Shown piece after piece: positions 41,426-50,688 of a stretch of 64,000 nucleotides of DNA; the first letter of the stretch is position 1; each line of letters starts with the position of its first letter. Source of the stretch: Eubacteriales bacterium (GTDB lineage: Bacteria > Bacillota > Clostridia > Lachnospirales > Lachnospiraceae); NCBI GenBank assembly GCA_030524175.1, contig JAUNHC010000001.1, forward strand, positions 124,001-188,000. Reading direction: 5' to 3'. A model generated the notes under the pieces. That model had not been told where the DNA came from. It saw only the letters and a program-made list of their open reading frames with translations, and did not search any database. The position numbers and the translations under genes were made by a program.

Positions 41426-42457
41426 TTAAATGATTTCCACGCGTTTCCCTTTCTCTGCCGATTCTTTTGCTGCAAAGACTGCTTTCATAGCTGACAGGAC
41501 ACTTTCTCCGCTGATCATAGAAGTATCTCCAGTAATACTTTCTATAAATGCATCGATTACACCTGACGAAGTCTGATTTTCATTTGTCTGCATCGCCTCT
41601 GCTTCATATATGATTTTTGTACCATCTTTCTTAATCACCAGCATTCCATGATCCGGATCTGTATATAATTTTAAGATTCCATCTGTTCCATAAATAACGG
41701 TACTGTTATCCTCTTCACCGTAAAAAGTCCAGCTTGCAGTCATGGTACCCACACTGCCGCCTGCCATTTCAAGAATACACACTGCATTATCATCCACAGA
41801 AATGAGATTTCCCTGGCTGTCAGTTTTATCCAGCGTTCCCATATATGCAGTAACCGCATTTATTTTATCATTAAGCAAAAACTGAAGTAAATCTGTTTTA
41901 TGGACACCCAGATCAGCCATAGCCCCCATAAAAGCCTGCTGCCGGTCAAAAAACCAGGTCTGTCTGCCCTTATCAATACTCCAGTTTTCTGGGCCGCTGT
42001 GACCAAATGTACTTCTGAAGGTAATTACACGCCCAATTACCCCCTCCTCCAGCAACAATTTCGCACGCTTATGTACTGATGTAAGTCTCTGATTATGTCC
42101 TATCATCAGAATACTTTTACTCTTTTTTGCAGCAGCGGTCATTGCCTGGCACTCTTCCAGCGTGGTTGCCATAGGCTTCTCACACAAAACATGCTTCTTT
42201 TTCTTCAATGCCTCTACGGCTATTTTCCCATGTGCTTTATTTGCCGTACAAATACTGACGGCATCAATTTCTGGATCATCAAGCATATCCTCATAATTGT
42301 TGTATACACTGCCACCAAATTTCTTTGCAAGCATATCTGCACGTTCCTGATTTACATCATAATACCCCATAATCTTACTGCCTGGATTAGCAAGGTATTC
42401 AGGAATATGCCGGACCTGTGCAATTTTTCCGCATCCGATAATCCCTACTCGTATCAT
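41426..42457 (-). CDS. Gfo/Idh/MocA-family oxidoreductase
   Basis: A 343-residue NAD(P)-dependent enzyme: N-terminal Rossmann domain (VGIIGCGKIAQVRHIPEYLA, GYYDVNQERADMLAKKFGGS, ALKKKKHVLCEKPMATTLEE, with the EKP motif) and C-terminal substrate domain (MADLGVHKTDLLQFLLNDKI, the GVHKTD region). The ATG at 42457 follows GGGAGA. Family members oxidise sugar ring hydroxyls, inositols, or initiate 3-keto-type glycoside cleavage. It is flanked by two isomerases, which supports such redox chemistry. Confidence 0.9.
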   Translation of the reverse strand: MIRVGIIGCGKIAQVRHIPEYLANPGSKIMGYYDVNQERADMLAKKFGGSVYNNYEDMLDDPEIDAVSICTANKAHGKIAVEALKKKKHVLCEKPMATTLEECQAMTAAAKKSKSILMIGHNQRLTSVHKRAKLLLEEGVIGRVITFRSTFGHSGPENWSIDKGRQTWFFDRQQAFMGAMADLGVHKTDLLQFLLNDKINAVTAYMGTLDKTDSQGNLISVDDNAVCILEMAGGSVGTMTASWTFYGEEDNSTVIYGTDGILKLYTDPDHGMLVIKKDGTKIIYEAEAMQTNENQTSSGVIDAFIESITGDTSMISGESVLSAMKAVFAAKESAEKGKRVEII

Positions 42458-42470
42458 AGTCTGTTCTCCC

Positions 42471-43316
42471 TTATTGACCCTTGTGATCATCAATTATTTT
42501 TTCAATTGTTTTACAGTATACCAATGCCTCTTGGGTATAACTGTCAAAAATTTGGGCGGCTCCTTCTTTCTCAGCTGCGAGATAAGGATTTGATACACGG
42601 GGCATGAATTCCATTGTCAGATAGCCATTGTATGAAATCTTCTGCAGCAGACGGTATATATGAAGCAGATCTATTTGGCCCATACCTACAGGTTCCCTGG
42701 TATTGTCGGCGAGATGTACGTGGATCAGATATGGAGCCGCCATATTCACTGCTTTTTCCACATTCCTTTCCTCAATATTCATGTGAAACAAGTCAATCAT
42801 GAGCTTAACCTGAGGATGGTTAATTTCTTCCAGAAATGTCTTTGCTGAAGCAATATCGTTGATCAAAAATGTTTCAAACCTGTTAATAGCTTCTATTGCG
42901 AGAAAAATCCCTCTCTTATCTGCATAGTCTGCAGCCTCCCTCAAGCTTCGGCAGCTATTATCCCAGGCTCTTTCCATACTTTCTGCCGGAGCATGAAGTC
43001 CTACTGCGGAAGGCACGGTAATGAGCGTTTTACACCCCAGATATGCTGCCATGTCAATAGAAGCCTTTAAGTAATTTATCGCATTCCTCCTGATTTCTTC
43101 ATCAGAAGAAGACAAGTCCCGCTCCTTGGGAAATATCCCGCATAAGGAGCTGCATGGCAGTGAATATTTTTCTAAAATGCAGCGTATTTTCTCCAAATCC
43201 TGCAATGGCTCCGCCGATAGTTCTATGGCATCATATCCTGATTTTTTCAGTCGTTTTGCTGTTACCTCCAGGGGTTCTTTTCCTGATACCCATTGTGTCA
43301 TACTATATTTATACAT
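42471..43316 (-). CDS. Sugar phosphate isomerase/epimerase (TIM barrel), second of operon
   Basis: A 281-residue TIM barrel (AKRLKKSGYDAIELSAEPLQ, YLGCKTLITVPSAVGLHAPA, GIFLAIEAINRFETFLINDI, VKLMIDLFHMNIEERNVEKA, YLIHVHLADNTREPVGMGQI, GYLTMEFMPRV). Metal ligands are visible as E in AIEAI, D/H in MIDLFHM, H in HVHLADN and E in TMEFMP. It resembles D-tagatose/L-ribulose 3-epimerase-like enzymes. It starts 10 bases after the kinase stop and is coupled to the Gfo/Idh gene (13-base gap). Confidence 0.88.
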   Translation of the reverse strand: MYKYSMTQWVSGKEPLEVTAKRLKKSGYDAIELSAEPLQDLEKIRCILEKYSLPCSSLCGIFPKERDLSSSDEEIRRNAINYLKASIDMAAYLGCKTLITVPSAVGLHAPAESMERAWDNSCRSLREAADYADKRGIFLAIEAINRFETFLINDIASAKTFLEEINHPQVKLMIDLFHMNIEERNVEKAVNMAAPYLIHVHLADNTREPVGMGQIDLLHIYRLLQKISYNGYLTMEFMPRVSNPYLAAEKEGAAQIFDSYTQEALVYCKTIEKIIDDHKGQ

Positions 43317-43326
43317 ATTTCCTCCC

Positions 43327-45144
43327 TCAACGGATTTTTGTACACATTTTTAAAGAATCATCATATTCACGATAGCGTATTTTAATTAAGACCTTTGTAT
43401 ACTCGCCCGGTTTGCTGCTGAAAAACAGTCCATATCCCTTTCCAAAGCAAAGACGTATTCTATCCTCAATATTTGACAAACCATATCCGCCTGTGCCCGG
43501 AATATGAATCTGCATTTTTAGTTTTTGAAGCTCAACCTCAGACATCCCCACCCCGTTGTCAGCTACCTCAATATAAAAATCTTCACCGCTTTTATAAGCA
43601 CTGAGAACTATTTTTCCTTCGGGTTCATCCTTTTCAAAAATACCATGAAGAACAGCATTTTCAACAATAGGCTGTAAAATGATTTTTATACATGCGCAGT
43701 TCTGAAACATTTCAGGAATCTGAACCTGCAGTTCAAGAGAAGAATCAAAACGCTTGTTTTGTATTCCGATGTAAAGCATTACGTGCTGTATTTCTTCTTT
43801 TAACGTCACAATCCTCGCTCCATTGTTCAGCGATAATTTATAAAATTTCGCAAGCAGTCTAGTGATTTCAGGAATACATTCAGGATTCTCAGAGATTGCA
43901 GCCCAGTTAATCATATCAAGTGTATTATAAAGAAAATGAGGATTTATTTGTGCCTGAAGCATATTAAGTTCCAAATCTTTTTCCCGTTCATTGGCCTGAA
44001 CCATTTCATCAAGAAGCTGCTCTGTTTTCGAAAGCATATAATTGAAATTTTTTCTGAGTTCGCTGATTTCATCCCGGCCAGCTGGCACATCATTGCAGGA
44101 AAAGTCACCAACTTGAGGTCGCTGCATATTTAAATTCAACTTATCAATCCGTTTAGTGATACTCCCGATTATCCGGGATGCAACAAAATTAAGAACAAGA
44201 ACACAAAGGGCTGCGCATAAAAGAATTACAATGAGCATATGATCCGCAAAGGGTACTAATTCTTCATATGGCACCAGGAGCAAGACTTTCCATTTTGGGA
44301 TCCTTGGCATTTGTTTTTCTTCTATCAACCTTCCTGCTAAGTAATATTTTTCATTAGCGGCATCACCATTTATCATAAATCTCTTTTCAGAATTTCGCCC
44401 CTTTACTTTTATGAAGCTTTCGCTGTCCAGAACTGCATTCCATGTACCAGGTATTGCCTCCTTTGTTGAAATAAGGATTTCATCCTGCATATCCATAATA
44501 CAGGCCGTGCTGTTTTCGGTTACGCGCAGATTCCGAAGGATATCCATAACCAATTCTTTTGAAAACATAATGACAATATATCCAACCAGCTCTTCGGCGT
44601 CATATTTGCTGTAAATCGAACTGATATAATACCCTCCTGCCGAGGTAAACTGCCATAATGATTTTTTGCCGCTGTTTTTCAGTTCCCTATACCATACAGC
44701 CTCTTTTCCTGCTGTCAGGCTTTGACTGCGGAAATGCGGCTGTGGAAGTTTCTTTTCATTAACCAGAAAAAGCGAAGCATTCAAGGCCTCTCCGTTTTCC
44801 ACTATAGTAGAAAGTTTTTCTTCAATAAGATAAGGGTCATATTGTGATGATTCAGCATCATTGGAAGACAAATAGTGATACAGATTATTATCCAGATAAA
44901 TTGTATAGGTGGCCTCCACAATTCTCTGCATACGGTATACCAGCAGATCATTTGTCTGGTTTATCATGGCCTGGACAGAATTTACCTCCGAATCATACAG
45001 CTTTTTTGTCATAATCTTACCTGCTGCCAATGCAAACAGAAGAAAAGGGATTATGGTAAAAATACAATAAATCAGAAAAAATTTGCGGCGCATCCTCATA
45101 TCATACATAAAATACCGGATACATCTTTTTGCTATATTAAACAT
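43327..45144 (-). CDS. YesM-type sensor histidine kinase
   Basis: A 605-residue membrane kinase: first span at about 22-45, an extracellular sensor region to about 300, second span (about 303-325), HAMP-like linker, then a His_kinase domain with the phosphorylated His in MLQAQINPHFLYNTLDMINW and an ATPase domain (IILQPIVENAVLHGIF, VADNGVGMSEVE, GGYGLSNIEDRIRL). It overlaps the YesN gene by eight bases. It sits within the importer operon and probably senses the transported sugar or the loaded solute-binding protein. Confidence 0.92.
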   Translation of the reverse strand: MFNIAKRCIRYFMYDMRMRRKFFLIYCIFTIIPFLLFALAAGKIMTKKLYDSEVNSVQAMINQTNDLLVYRMQRIVEATYTIYLDNNLYHYLSSNDAESSQYDPYLIEEKLSTIVENGEALNASLFLVNEKKLPQPHFRSQSLTAGKEAVWYRELKNSGKKSLWQFTSAGGYYISSIYSKYDAEELVGYIVIMFSKELVMDILRNLRVTENSTACIMDMQDEILISTKEAIPGTWNAVLDSESFIKVKGRNSEKRFMINGDAANEKYYLAGRLIEEKQMPRIPKWKVLLLVPYEELVPFADHMLIVILLCAALCVLVLNFVASRIIGSITKRIDKLNLNMQRPQVGDFSCNDVPAGRDEISELRKNFNYMLSKTEQLLDEMVQANEREKDLELNMLQAQINPHFLYNTLDMINWAAISENPECIPEITRLLAKFYKLSLNNGARIVTLKEEIQHVMLYIGIQNKRFDSSLELQVQIPEMFQNCACIKIILQPIVENAVLHGIFEKDEPEGKIVLSAYKSGEDFYIEVADNGVGMSEVELQKLKMQIHIPGTGGYGLSNIEDRIRLCFGKGYGLFFSSKPGEYTKVLIKIRYREYDDSLKMCTKIR

Positions 45145-46627
45145 CCGTTCTCTGCCCCCTGTATGCTGTCGGAGTCATCCCTGTTACCTTTTTAAATATT
45201 TTTGAAAAATAATTACTATCGTGAAATCCTGTACAACGGGCTATTTCTTCCAGAGACACATCTTCCTTCAGATATGTTTTGGCAATTGATATTCTATAAT
45301 TCGTAATATATTCATTTATTGTTTTCCCTGTTTCCTCCTTAAAGCTAAGGCACGCCTTGGAACGGCTTACAGACAATTTGCGGCAGATATAAGGTATAGA
45401 AAGCTCAGGTTCTGCAAATTCCTCGAGAATAATACGAATCATTTTTTTTACCATAACATCCTTTACCGTATCATGAGGGAGCAAATGCTGTATTACTTCG
45501 GAGTAAAGAGCTTCAATTTCTGAAATTGTCTCACTGGAAGCTATTTTCCTCCAGATATGTAATTCTTTAATAGTATCATTTTTTTCATATCTGATAATTT
45601 GCTCCAGTAAAATCCCCAGCGCCTGCTTTGTACTCTCTGTTGTATAAAACCGTCCTTTTTCCCGCAGTCCCTGCCACATCTCATCCATTAACAAAAACAC
45701 ATCTTCTTTTCTGCCGCATCTGATACAATTAAGAATTTCACTTACTGCTTCCTGGGATATCTCATATGTCTGCCGTTTCCACGATTCTGTTCCACAATAA
45801 ATTGCTGTTCCGAACCCTTTCAAAAAATGCTGTTCCATTCCAGCTTTAGCACATTTAAAGGAATAGGAAATTTCATCAATATTTTCCGCACCTTTTCCCA
45901 CGGAAACAAAAATTTCCTTCTGCATTTCCTGTATCATTCTTTCATATATCTCAAAACATTCATCAGGAAGATGCCTGTCATCAGGAATCTGCATTAATAC
46001 TAGAAAGGCATGCGGGATCATATCCTGATATATATACACAGAAATATCCTTACCTTCTGTATTCTTAACCAGCCACTGTTTCAGTTCTCTGTATTTGAGC
46101 CATTGTTTTCTGGAAATCACAATAGATACTGCGTATATATGTTTCAAATAAGGAGGGTTATTTAAAAATTCTTTTGTATTTTGTGTTATCCTTTTGCAGC
46201 TTAAAATATCTCCGAATAATTGATGGGCTGTGCTGAATTCCTGTTCAATAAGCGTCTCCCTGATGCCCTTCAGGGCTTTTAGGATTGCTGCCTCCAGTTC
46301 CTCCACAACTAATGGCTTTTCCACATAGGCAACTACATTTAAGGAAATTGCCGATTTCAGATATTCCTTGTCTGAATATGCACTTATGATTATCATTTTG
46401 CAATGGGGATACCTGCCGGCAATTTCCTTTCCTAAATCAATACCGTTCAATTTTGGCATACGGATATCTGCAATCAGAATATCCGGGGGGAATTCTTCAG
46501 CCTTTTTCAGACAGTCCAGACCGTTTCGGGCCTCTATTACTGTATCAATGCCCAATGAATGCCAGGAAATATGTTCTATGATTCCTCTTCGTACAAAGCT
46601 TTCATCGTCCGCAACAATTACAATCAT
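45137..46627 (-). CDS. YesN-type response regulator with AraC output
   Basis: A 496-residue regulator: receiver domain (ADDESFVRRGIIEHISWHSL, phosphoacceptor Asp in ILIADIRMPKLNGIDLG), a long middle region of about 250 residues, and two C-terminal AraC helix-turn-helix motifs (LSIPYICRKLSVSRSKACLS; VSLEEIARCTGFHDSNYFSK). It pairs with the YesM kinase and most likely activates the surrounding operon from the promoter upstream of 51759. Confidence 0.92.
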   Translation of the reverse strand: MIVIVADDESFVRRGIIEHISWHSLGIDTVIEARNGLDCLKKAEEFPPDILIADIRMPKLNGIDLGKEIAGRYPHCKMIIISAYSDKEYLKSAISLNVVAYVEKPLVVEELEAAILKALKGIRETLIEQEFSTAHQLFGDILSCKRITQNTKEFLNNPPYLKHIYAVSIVISRKQWLKYRELKQWLVKNTEGKDISVYIYQDMIPHAFLVLMQIPDDRHLPDECFEIYERMIQEMQKEIFVSVGKGAENIDEISYSFKCAKAGMEQHFLKGFGTAIYCGTESWKRQTYEISQEAVSEILNCIRCGRKEDVFLLMDEMWQGLREKGRFYTTESTKQALGILLEQIIRYEKNDTIKELHIWRKIASSETISEIEALYSEVIQHLLPHDTVKDVMVKKMIRIILEEFAEPELSIPYICRKLSVSRSKACLSFKEETGKTINEYITNYRISIAKTYLKEDVSLEEIARCTGFHDSNYFSKIFKKVTGMTPTAYRGQRTDV

Positions 46628-46680
46628 CCTGACCTCTTTCCGCCAAAATCTTCAGGCTAATTAAAGTTTATCCTCTGCTG

Positions 46681-47961
46681 CTATTCCCGTTCTTCTTCCG
46701 CCACTGCATTTACCTCTTTCATAGCTTCCTCTACAGTGGTATCACCCATCATCAATTTTCCGATTTCTATTTCCAGTGCTTCTGTAACAGAGGTTGGAAA
46801 ATTCCAGTCCATATAGTTTACCTTTTCCAGGTCATATACTTTGTTAAAGGCTTCTGAATCAGCCAATTGCGGATCAATAACAAGTGTATTTTCATTGTAT
46901 TCCGGATTAAAGGTAGGTTGTAACGCGCCCTTATACTGGGCCTGTGCTGCTTCCGGTGCTGCCATATAATTCAGGTACTCGGCACAATAATCCGGATTTT
47001 CGGCTGCTGCATTTATAAATGTTGCCTGTGAGGACCATATCTGGGCAGCTTTTGATACCTCCACACCATCAATTCGCGGTGAAGCAATTGTTGCAAATTC
47101 AAAATCCATATTTTCCAGTCCGCCCTCAACATAAGTAAGCCACCAGGTTCCCATATACATCATAGCACTTGTTCCATTTACAAAAGACTCAATGGCAGCT
47201 GAATGGTCCTGGGCCTCGAAACCAGCTGAAAAACAACCGTTCTGTCCTAATGCTGCTATATTTTCCAGACATTTTTTCACTGTCTCTGAATCAGCCCAGG
47301 ATTCCTCACCGGAATTTAACTTATCAATAATATCGCCACTGTTTTCCTGCAGCAGAAAATCGCCAAACAAAAGTATTCCCGGCCACATATCTACATTTCC
47401 CAGTGCAATAGGCTGTTTACCTGCATCCTTAAGTTTCTCTGATAATACAGTCAACTCTTCCACTGTAGGGTACATGGATACTTCCAGATCGTTTGCCTCA
47501 AAAAAGTCTTTATTATAAAACATCAGTCCCCATGCTGACTGTGTCTGTAAAGGCAGTCCATATAAGGTCCCATTCATGCTCATGGAATCCAGGTAATCCG
47601 ACTCTACATTTTCTTTCCAGTTATATTTTTCGGCATAGCTGTCCAGTTCCAAGGCTTGTCCTGCCTGCATAATAGAATCAAAAAATTCACCTGTATTTGC
47701 TGCCATAATATCCGGCCCCTCGCCTGATGCAAGCGCAATCCTGACTTGATTCTTTAAATCCTCTGAAGAATAATACACAATGTCCACATCAAATTCGTCA
47801 CTTTCAAACGCCTCCATATAGTCCGACATAGAAGTGTTTGCACTTTCACACCATACCGTGATCACGGGTTTCTCAGCTGCCATTACAGTCATTGAACTTC
47901 CTGCTGCTGTGATTACCATAATACCTGCAAGACCTGCTGCCAATAGTGCCTTTTTCTTCAT
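46681..47961 (-). CDS. CUT1 solute-binding protein without lipobox
   Basis: A 426-residue extracellular sugar-binding protein (ITVWCESANTSMSDYMEAFE, ALASGEGPDIMAANTGEFFD, GLPLQTQSAWGLMFYNKDFF, AMMYMGTWWLTYVEGG). The signal peptide (about 1-28) ends GSSMTVMAAEKP and has no lipobox Cys, unusual for a Gram-positive ABC binding protein. The ATG at 47961 is preceded by AGAGAGG. It follows two permease genes; the ATPase is not in the operon, so a shared MsmX-like ATPase is likely. Confidence 0.9.
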   Translation of the reverse strand: MKKKALLAAGLAGIMVITAAGSSMTVMAAEKPVITVWCESANTSMSDYMEAFESDEFDVDIVYYSSEDLKNQVRIALASGEGPDIMAANTGEFFDSIMQAGQALELDSYAEKYNWKENVESDYLDSMSMNGTLYGLPLQTQSAWGLMFYNKDFFEANDLEVSMYPTVEELTVLSEKLKDAGKQPIALGNVDMWPGILLFGDFLLQENSGDIIDKLNSGEESWADSETVKKCLENIAALGQNGCFSAGFEAQDHSAAIESFVNGTSAMMYMGTWWLTYVEGGLENMDFEFATIASPRIDGVEVSKAAQIWSSQATFINAAAENPDYCAEYLNYMAAPEAAQAQYKGALQPTFNPEYNENTLVIDPQLADSEAFNKVYDLEKVNYMDWNFPTSVTEALEIEIGKLMMGDTTVEEAMKEVNAVAEEERE

Positions 47962-48051
47962 AAAAACCTCTCTTTCTGTTGTCCTAAACAACTTGTATCA
48001 TCTTTTCATTGTTACTTCAATAGGTAAATTTTTCCATTTACTATTCATAAT

Positions 48052-48948
48052 TTAGGTATACTTTTCTTCTATTTTCTTTCCTATTGCATTAAATATAACT
48101 GTAAAAAAAATAACCGTTATAATTAAAATCACAGAAACTGCGCAGGCGTATCCAAATTTGTTTTCTGTGAAGGACAGTTTATAAATAAATATAGACGTAA
48201 GCGTAGTATAATTGGCCGGTCCGCCGGCTGTCATTGCATACAGCATATCAAAGCCTTTAAAAGCACCAATCATATTAATTGTCATCCCTAAAAATATTGT
48301 GGGCATTAAAAGGGGAAGTGTGATCCGAAAAAAACCACTTACCTTTCCGGCGCCGTCAATGGCTGCCGCCTCATTTAATTCTGATGGGATATTCATCATG
48401 GCTGCAGAGGTAAGTATCATTCCAAAGCCACTCCACTGCCAGATAGTGGGTATAAATGCTGCCGGCAATACGGTAGACTTACTTCCCAAAAAATTAGGCG
48501 GATTCATAATATCTACGAGGTGAAGCTTATCCAAAACTGAAGTAAGCAGCCCCAGACTGGGATTGTAGATCAACTGCCACAAAAGTCCAATAGCCACCAT
48601 AGACATTAGCATGGGCATGAAATAAATTGTCCGCATAACGCCTGCTATCCGCCGGCTTTTCACCAAATTTTCCACGATCACTGCCAGCACAACCCCTACA
48701 GGCTGCAGAATACATATTGATAAAATTGCCCAAACAAACGTTAACTTGATTGAATACCAAAATTTCGTACTGTCCATCGCCTTAATATAATTCTTAATAC
48801 CGATAAATTCTTTGGCTCCAAGTCCATCCCACTTTGTAAAAGAAGTGCTGAATAAGCTGATTAATGGATAAATAACAAATATCCCCATTAAGACGGCCAT
48901 GGGCACCAAATAAAGATATGGTCTTAGTTTCTTTCTTTTCTTTTTCAC
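48052..48948 (-). CDS. CUT1 sugar ABC transporter permease (MalF-like)
   Basis: A 298-residue membrane protein with six spans and the EAA loop in NEAAAIDGAGKVSGFFRITL P. Start: GTG at 48948 (VKKKRKKLRPYLYLVP) after GGAGGGA, because a longer frame to 49089 would overlap the preceding permease gene and has no hydrophobic start. It functions with the second permease and the binding protein in sugar uptake. Confidence 0.9.
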   Translation of the reverse strand: MKKKRKKLRPYLYLVPMAVLMGIFVIYPLISLFSTSFTKWDGLGAKEFIGIKNYIKAMDSTKFWYSIKLTFVWAILSICILQPVGVVLAVIVENLVKSRRIAGVMRTIYFMPMLMSMVAIGLLWQLIYNPSLGLLTSVLDKLHLVDIMNPPNFLGSKSTVLPAAFIPTIWQWSGFGMILTSAAMMNIPSELNEAAAIDGAGKVSGFFRITLPLLMPTIFLGMTINMIGAFKGFDMLYAMTAGGPANYTTLTSIFIYKLSFTENKFGYACAVSVILIITVIFFTVIFNAIGKKIEEKYT

Positions 48949-48962
48949 ATCACTCCCTCCCT

Positions 48963-49802
48963 TCAGCCTTTTACAGCGCCTGCAAGCATGCCTGTGATAA
49001 AATATTTCTGCATAAATATATATAATAGAAATATCGGTATCAATGCCAGACATAAAATCGCAAATAATTGTGTCCAGTTTGCCTGCCACTGTGTAAAGAA
49101 TACCTGTGTGGCTGTTGTGATCGTCCTGTTCTGCGCACTTCTTAGAAATGTCAGTGCAAATAAATATTCATTCCATGAAAATAATGCATGGTATATGATC
49201 ACACTGGAAAATGTAGGCTTTGCCAGCGGAAACACCATCTTCAGGAAGAAACGGAAGTCCGTACAGCCATCCATTACTGCCGACTCATACAAGTCCATTG
49301 GTATAGACTGAAATCCCCCTTTAAAAATCATAGTTGACAGAGGCAGTCCCAAAGCTGCTCCCGTCAAGATATTTGCCCATAGATTATTTAAAAGCCCTAT
49401 ATCTTTCAAAAGTCCAAATAACGGAATGAGGATAATTTGTCCTGATACTACCTGCATGCTCACAATAAAGGTATAAATAAGGTGCTTCCCTTTTACATTT
49501 AAAATAGTAATAGAATACGCTGCCAATGAAGATACAAGAACAATCAGGGTGACCTGAAACACAGCTATATAAATACTATTGTAAAATGCTCTTCCAAAAT
49601 CAGCTTTGGCCCATGCCTCTGTAAATACTGAAAAATCAAAGGCACTTGGAAATCCTATTGGATTCGAGTAGATATCTTTATTAGAGCGGAAGGAATTCAG
49701 GAACATCCAGATAATCGGATATATATCCACAATGACCAGAATTGCGATGAACAGCTTTACAAACAGTTTGCCCGGCAGTTTTATCCATGTTCGTTTTTCC
49801 AT
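48963..49802 (-). CDS. CUT1 sugar ABC transporter permease (MalG-like)
   Basis: A 279-residue membrane protein with six spans and the EAA loop LYESAVMDGCTDFRFFLKMV; it ends GMLAGAVKG as MalG-like proteins do. It precedes the other permease by 14 bases, so the order here is MalG-like, MalF-like, binding protein. Confidence 0.92.
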   Translation of the reverse strand: MEKRTWIKLPGKLFVKLFIAILVIVDIYPIIWMFLNSFRSNKDIYSNPIGFPSAFDFSVFTEAWAKADFGRAFYNSIYIAVFQVTLIVLVSSLAAYSITILNVKGKHLIYTFIVSMQVVSGQIILIPLFGLLKDIGLLNNLWANILTGAALGLPLSTMIFKGGFQSIPMDLYESAVMDGCTDFRFFLKMVFPLAKPTFSSVIIYHALFSWNEYLFALTFLRSAQNRTITTATQVFFTQWQANWTQLFAILCLALIPIFLLYIFMQKYFITGMLAGAVKG

Positions 49803-49818
49803 CCCTTACTCCCCCTGA

Positions 49819-50688
49819 TCAACTGCCTACTGTCATAATTCCTGCCTTTTTGGCAAGCCACTTGATGTAAGTCAGTCCCTGAAGATATTCTGCCTCATTT
49901 TTAAAGTGCTCCATCATCACCGTTACTGTTTGAGGAAGTCGGGCAAGTTCTTTTAAGTAAGGAGTCAGATTTACTTCCCCTTGACCAGGTATGGCCTCTT
50001 CGATCATGGTGGTAATAGCCGGTCGTTTTAACCTTGCATCCTTAATATGGGAAGATACAATTTTGTCGGGAAACAATCTTACACATTGCTCCACGATTTC
50101 TTTTCCCTGGTACAACTCTCTTGGTGAGCGCATCATATTGGTTAAATCCAGATGAACTCCAAACATTTTCCTGTCAACTTCTTTCACCAGCCGTGCATAC
50201 TGCGCGGGACAATCAATGGAGTTGTACATAAATACCTCATATGTAAAATATGCCTTATGTGGCTGTACCTCGTCAATGAACCACCGTGCCATTTCTACTG
50301 CGTCCTGAAAATGCTCCTCACTGAAATTTCGTGGATTGTGATTGGTATAACCCTCTCCCTCACAGTAAGAACCTGCGGTATTTACAACACACCCTGCACC
50401 TAACTCCTCTGCAAGCTGAAATGTTTTCTTCATTTCATCCCTGTTTTTTCTGCGGACATCCTCCCTTGTATCAAGCATATTCTGCCAATATCCTACCTCT
50501 GCAAGCAATATTCCTTCTTTTTCAAAAGCTTTCCTTGCCCTCCTGACCTCGTCCGGCTGGTCTATTGTCAGGTACGCAGGTGCATAGGCGGCTGTATAGC
50601 CCATATTTTTTGCTAATCTGGCTAATTTTTCAGGGTCCTTGGCATCTTCTTCCTTTTCAGGAAATACATGTCCCCCAATTTTTATCAT
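49819..50688 (-). CDS. Sugar phosphate isomerase/epimerase (TIM barrel), first of operon
   Basis: A 289-residue TIM barrel (KLARLAKNMGYTAAYAPAYL, GAGCVVNTAGSYCEGEGYTN, KAYFTYEVFMYNSIDCPAQY, MFGVHLDLTNMMRSPRELYQ, KIVSSHIKDARLKRPAITTM, VTVMMEHFKNEAEYLQGL). Metal ligands: E in YEVFM, D in HLDLTN, H in SSHIKDA and E in MMEHF. It starts immediately before the permease (16 bases after stop). Substrate unknown. Confidence 0.86.
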   Translation of the reverse strand: MIKIGGHVFPEKEEDAKDPEKLARLAKNMGYTAAYAPAYLTIDQPDEVRRARKAFEKEGILLAEVGYWQNMLDTREDVRRKNRDEMKKTFQLAEELGAGCVVNTAGSYCEGEGYTNHNPRNFSEEHFQDAVEMARWFIDEVQPHKAYFTYEVFMYNSIDCPAQYARLVKEVDRKMFGVHLDLTNMMRSPRELYQGKEIVEQCVRLFPDKIVSSHIKDARLKRPAITTMIEEAIPGQGEVNLTPYLKELARLPQTVTVMMEHFKNEAEYLQGLTYIKWLAKKAGIMTVGS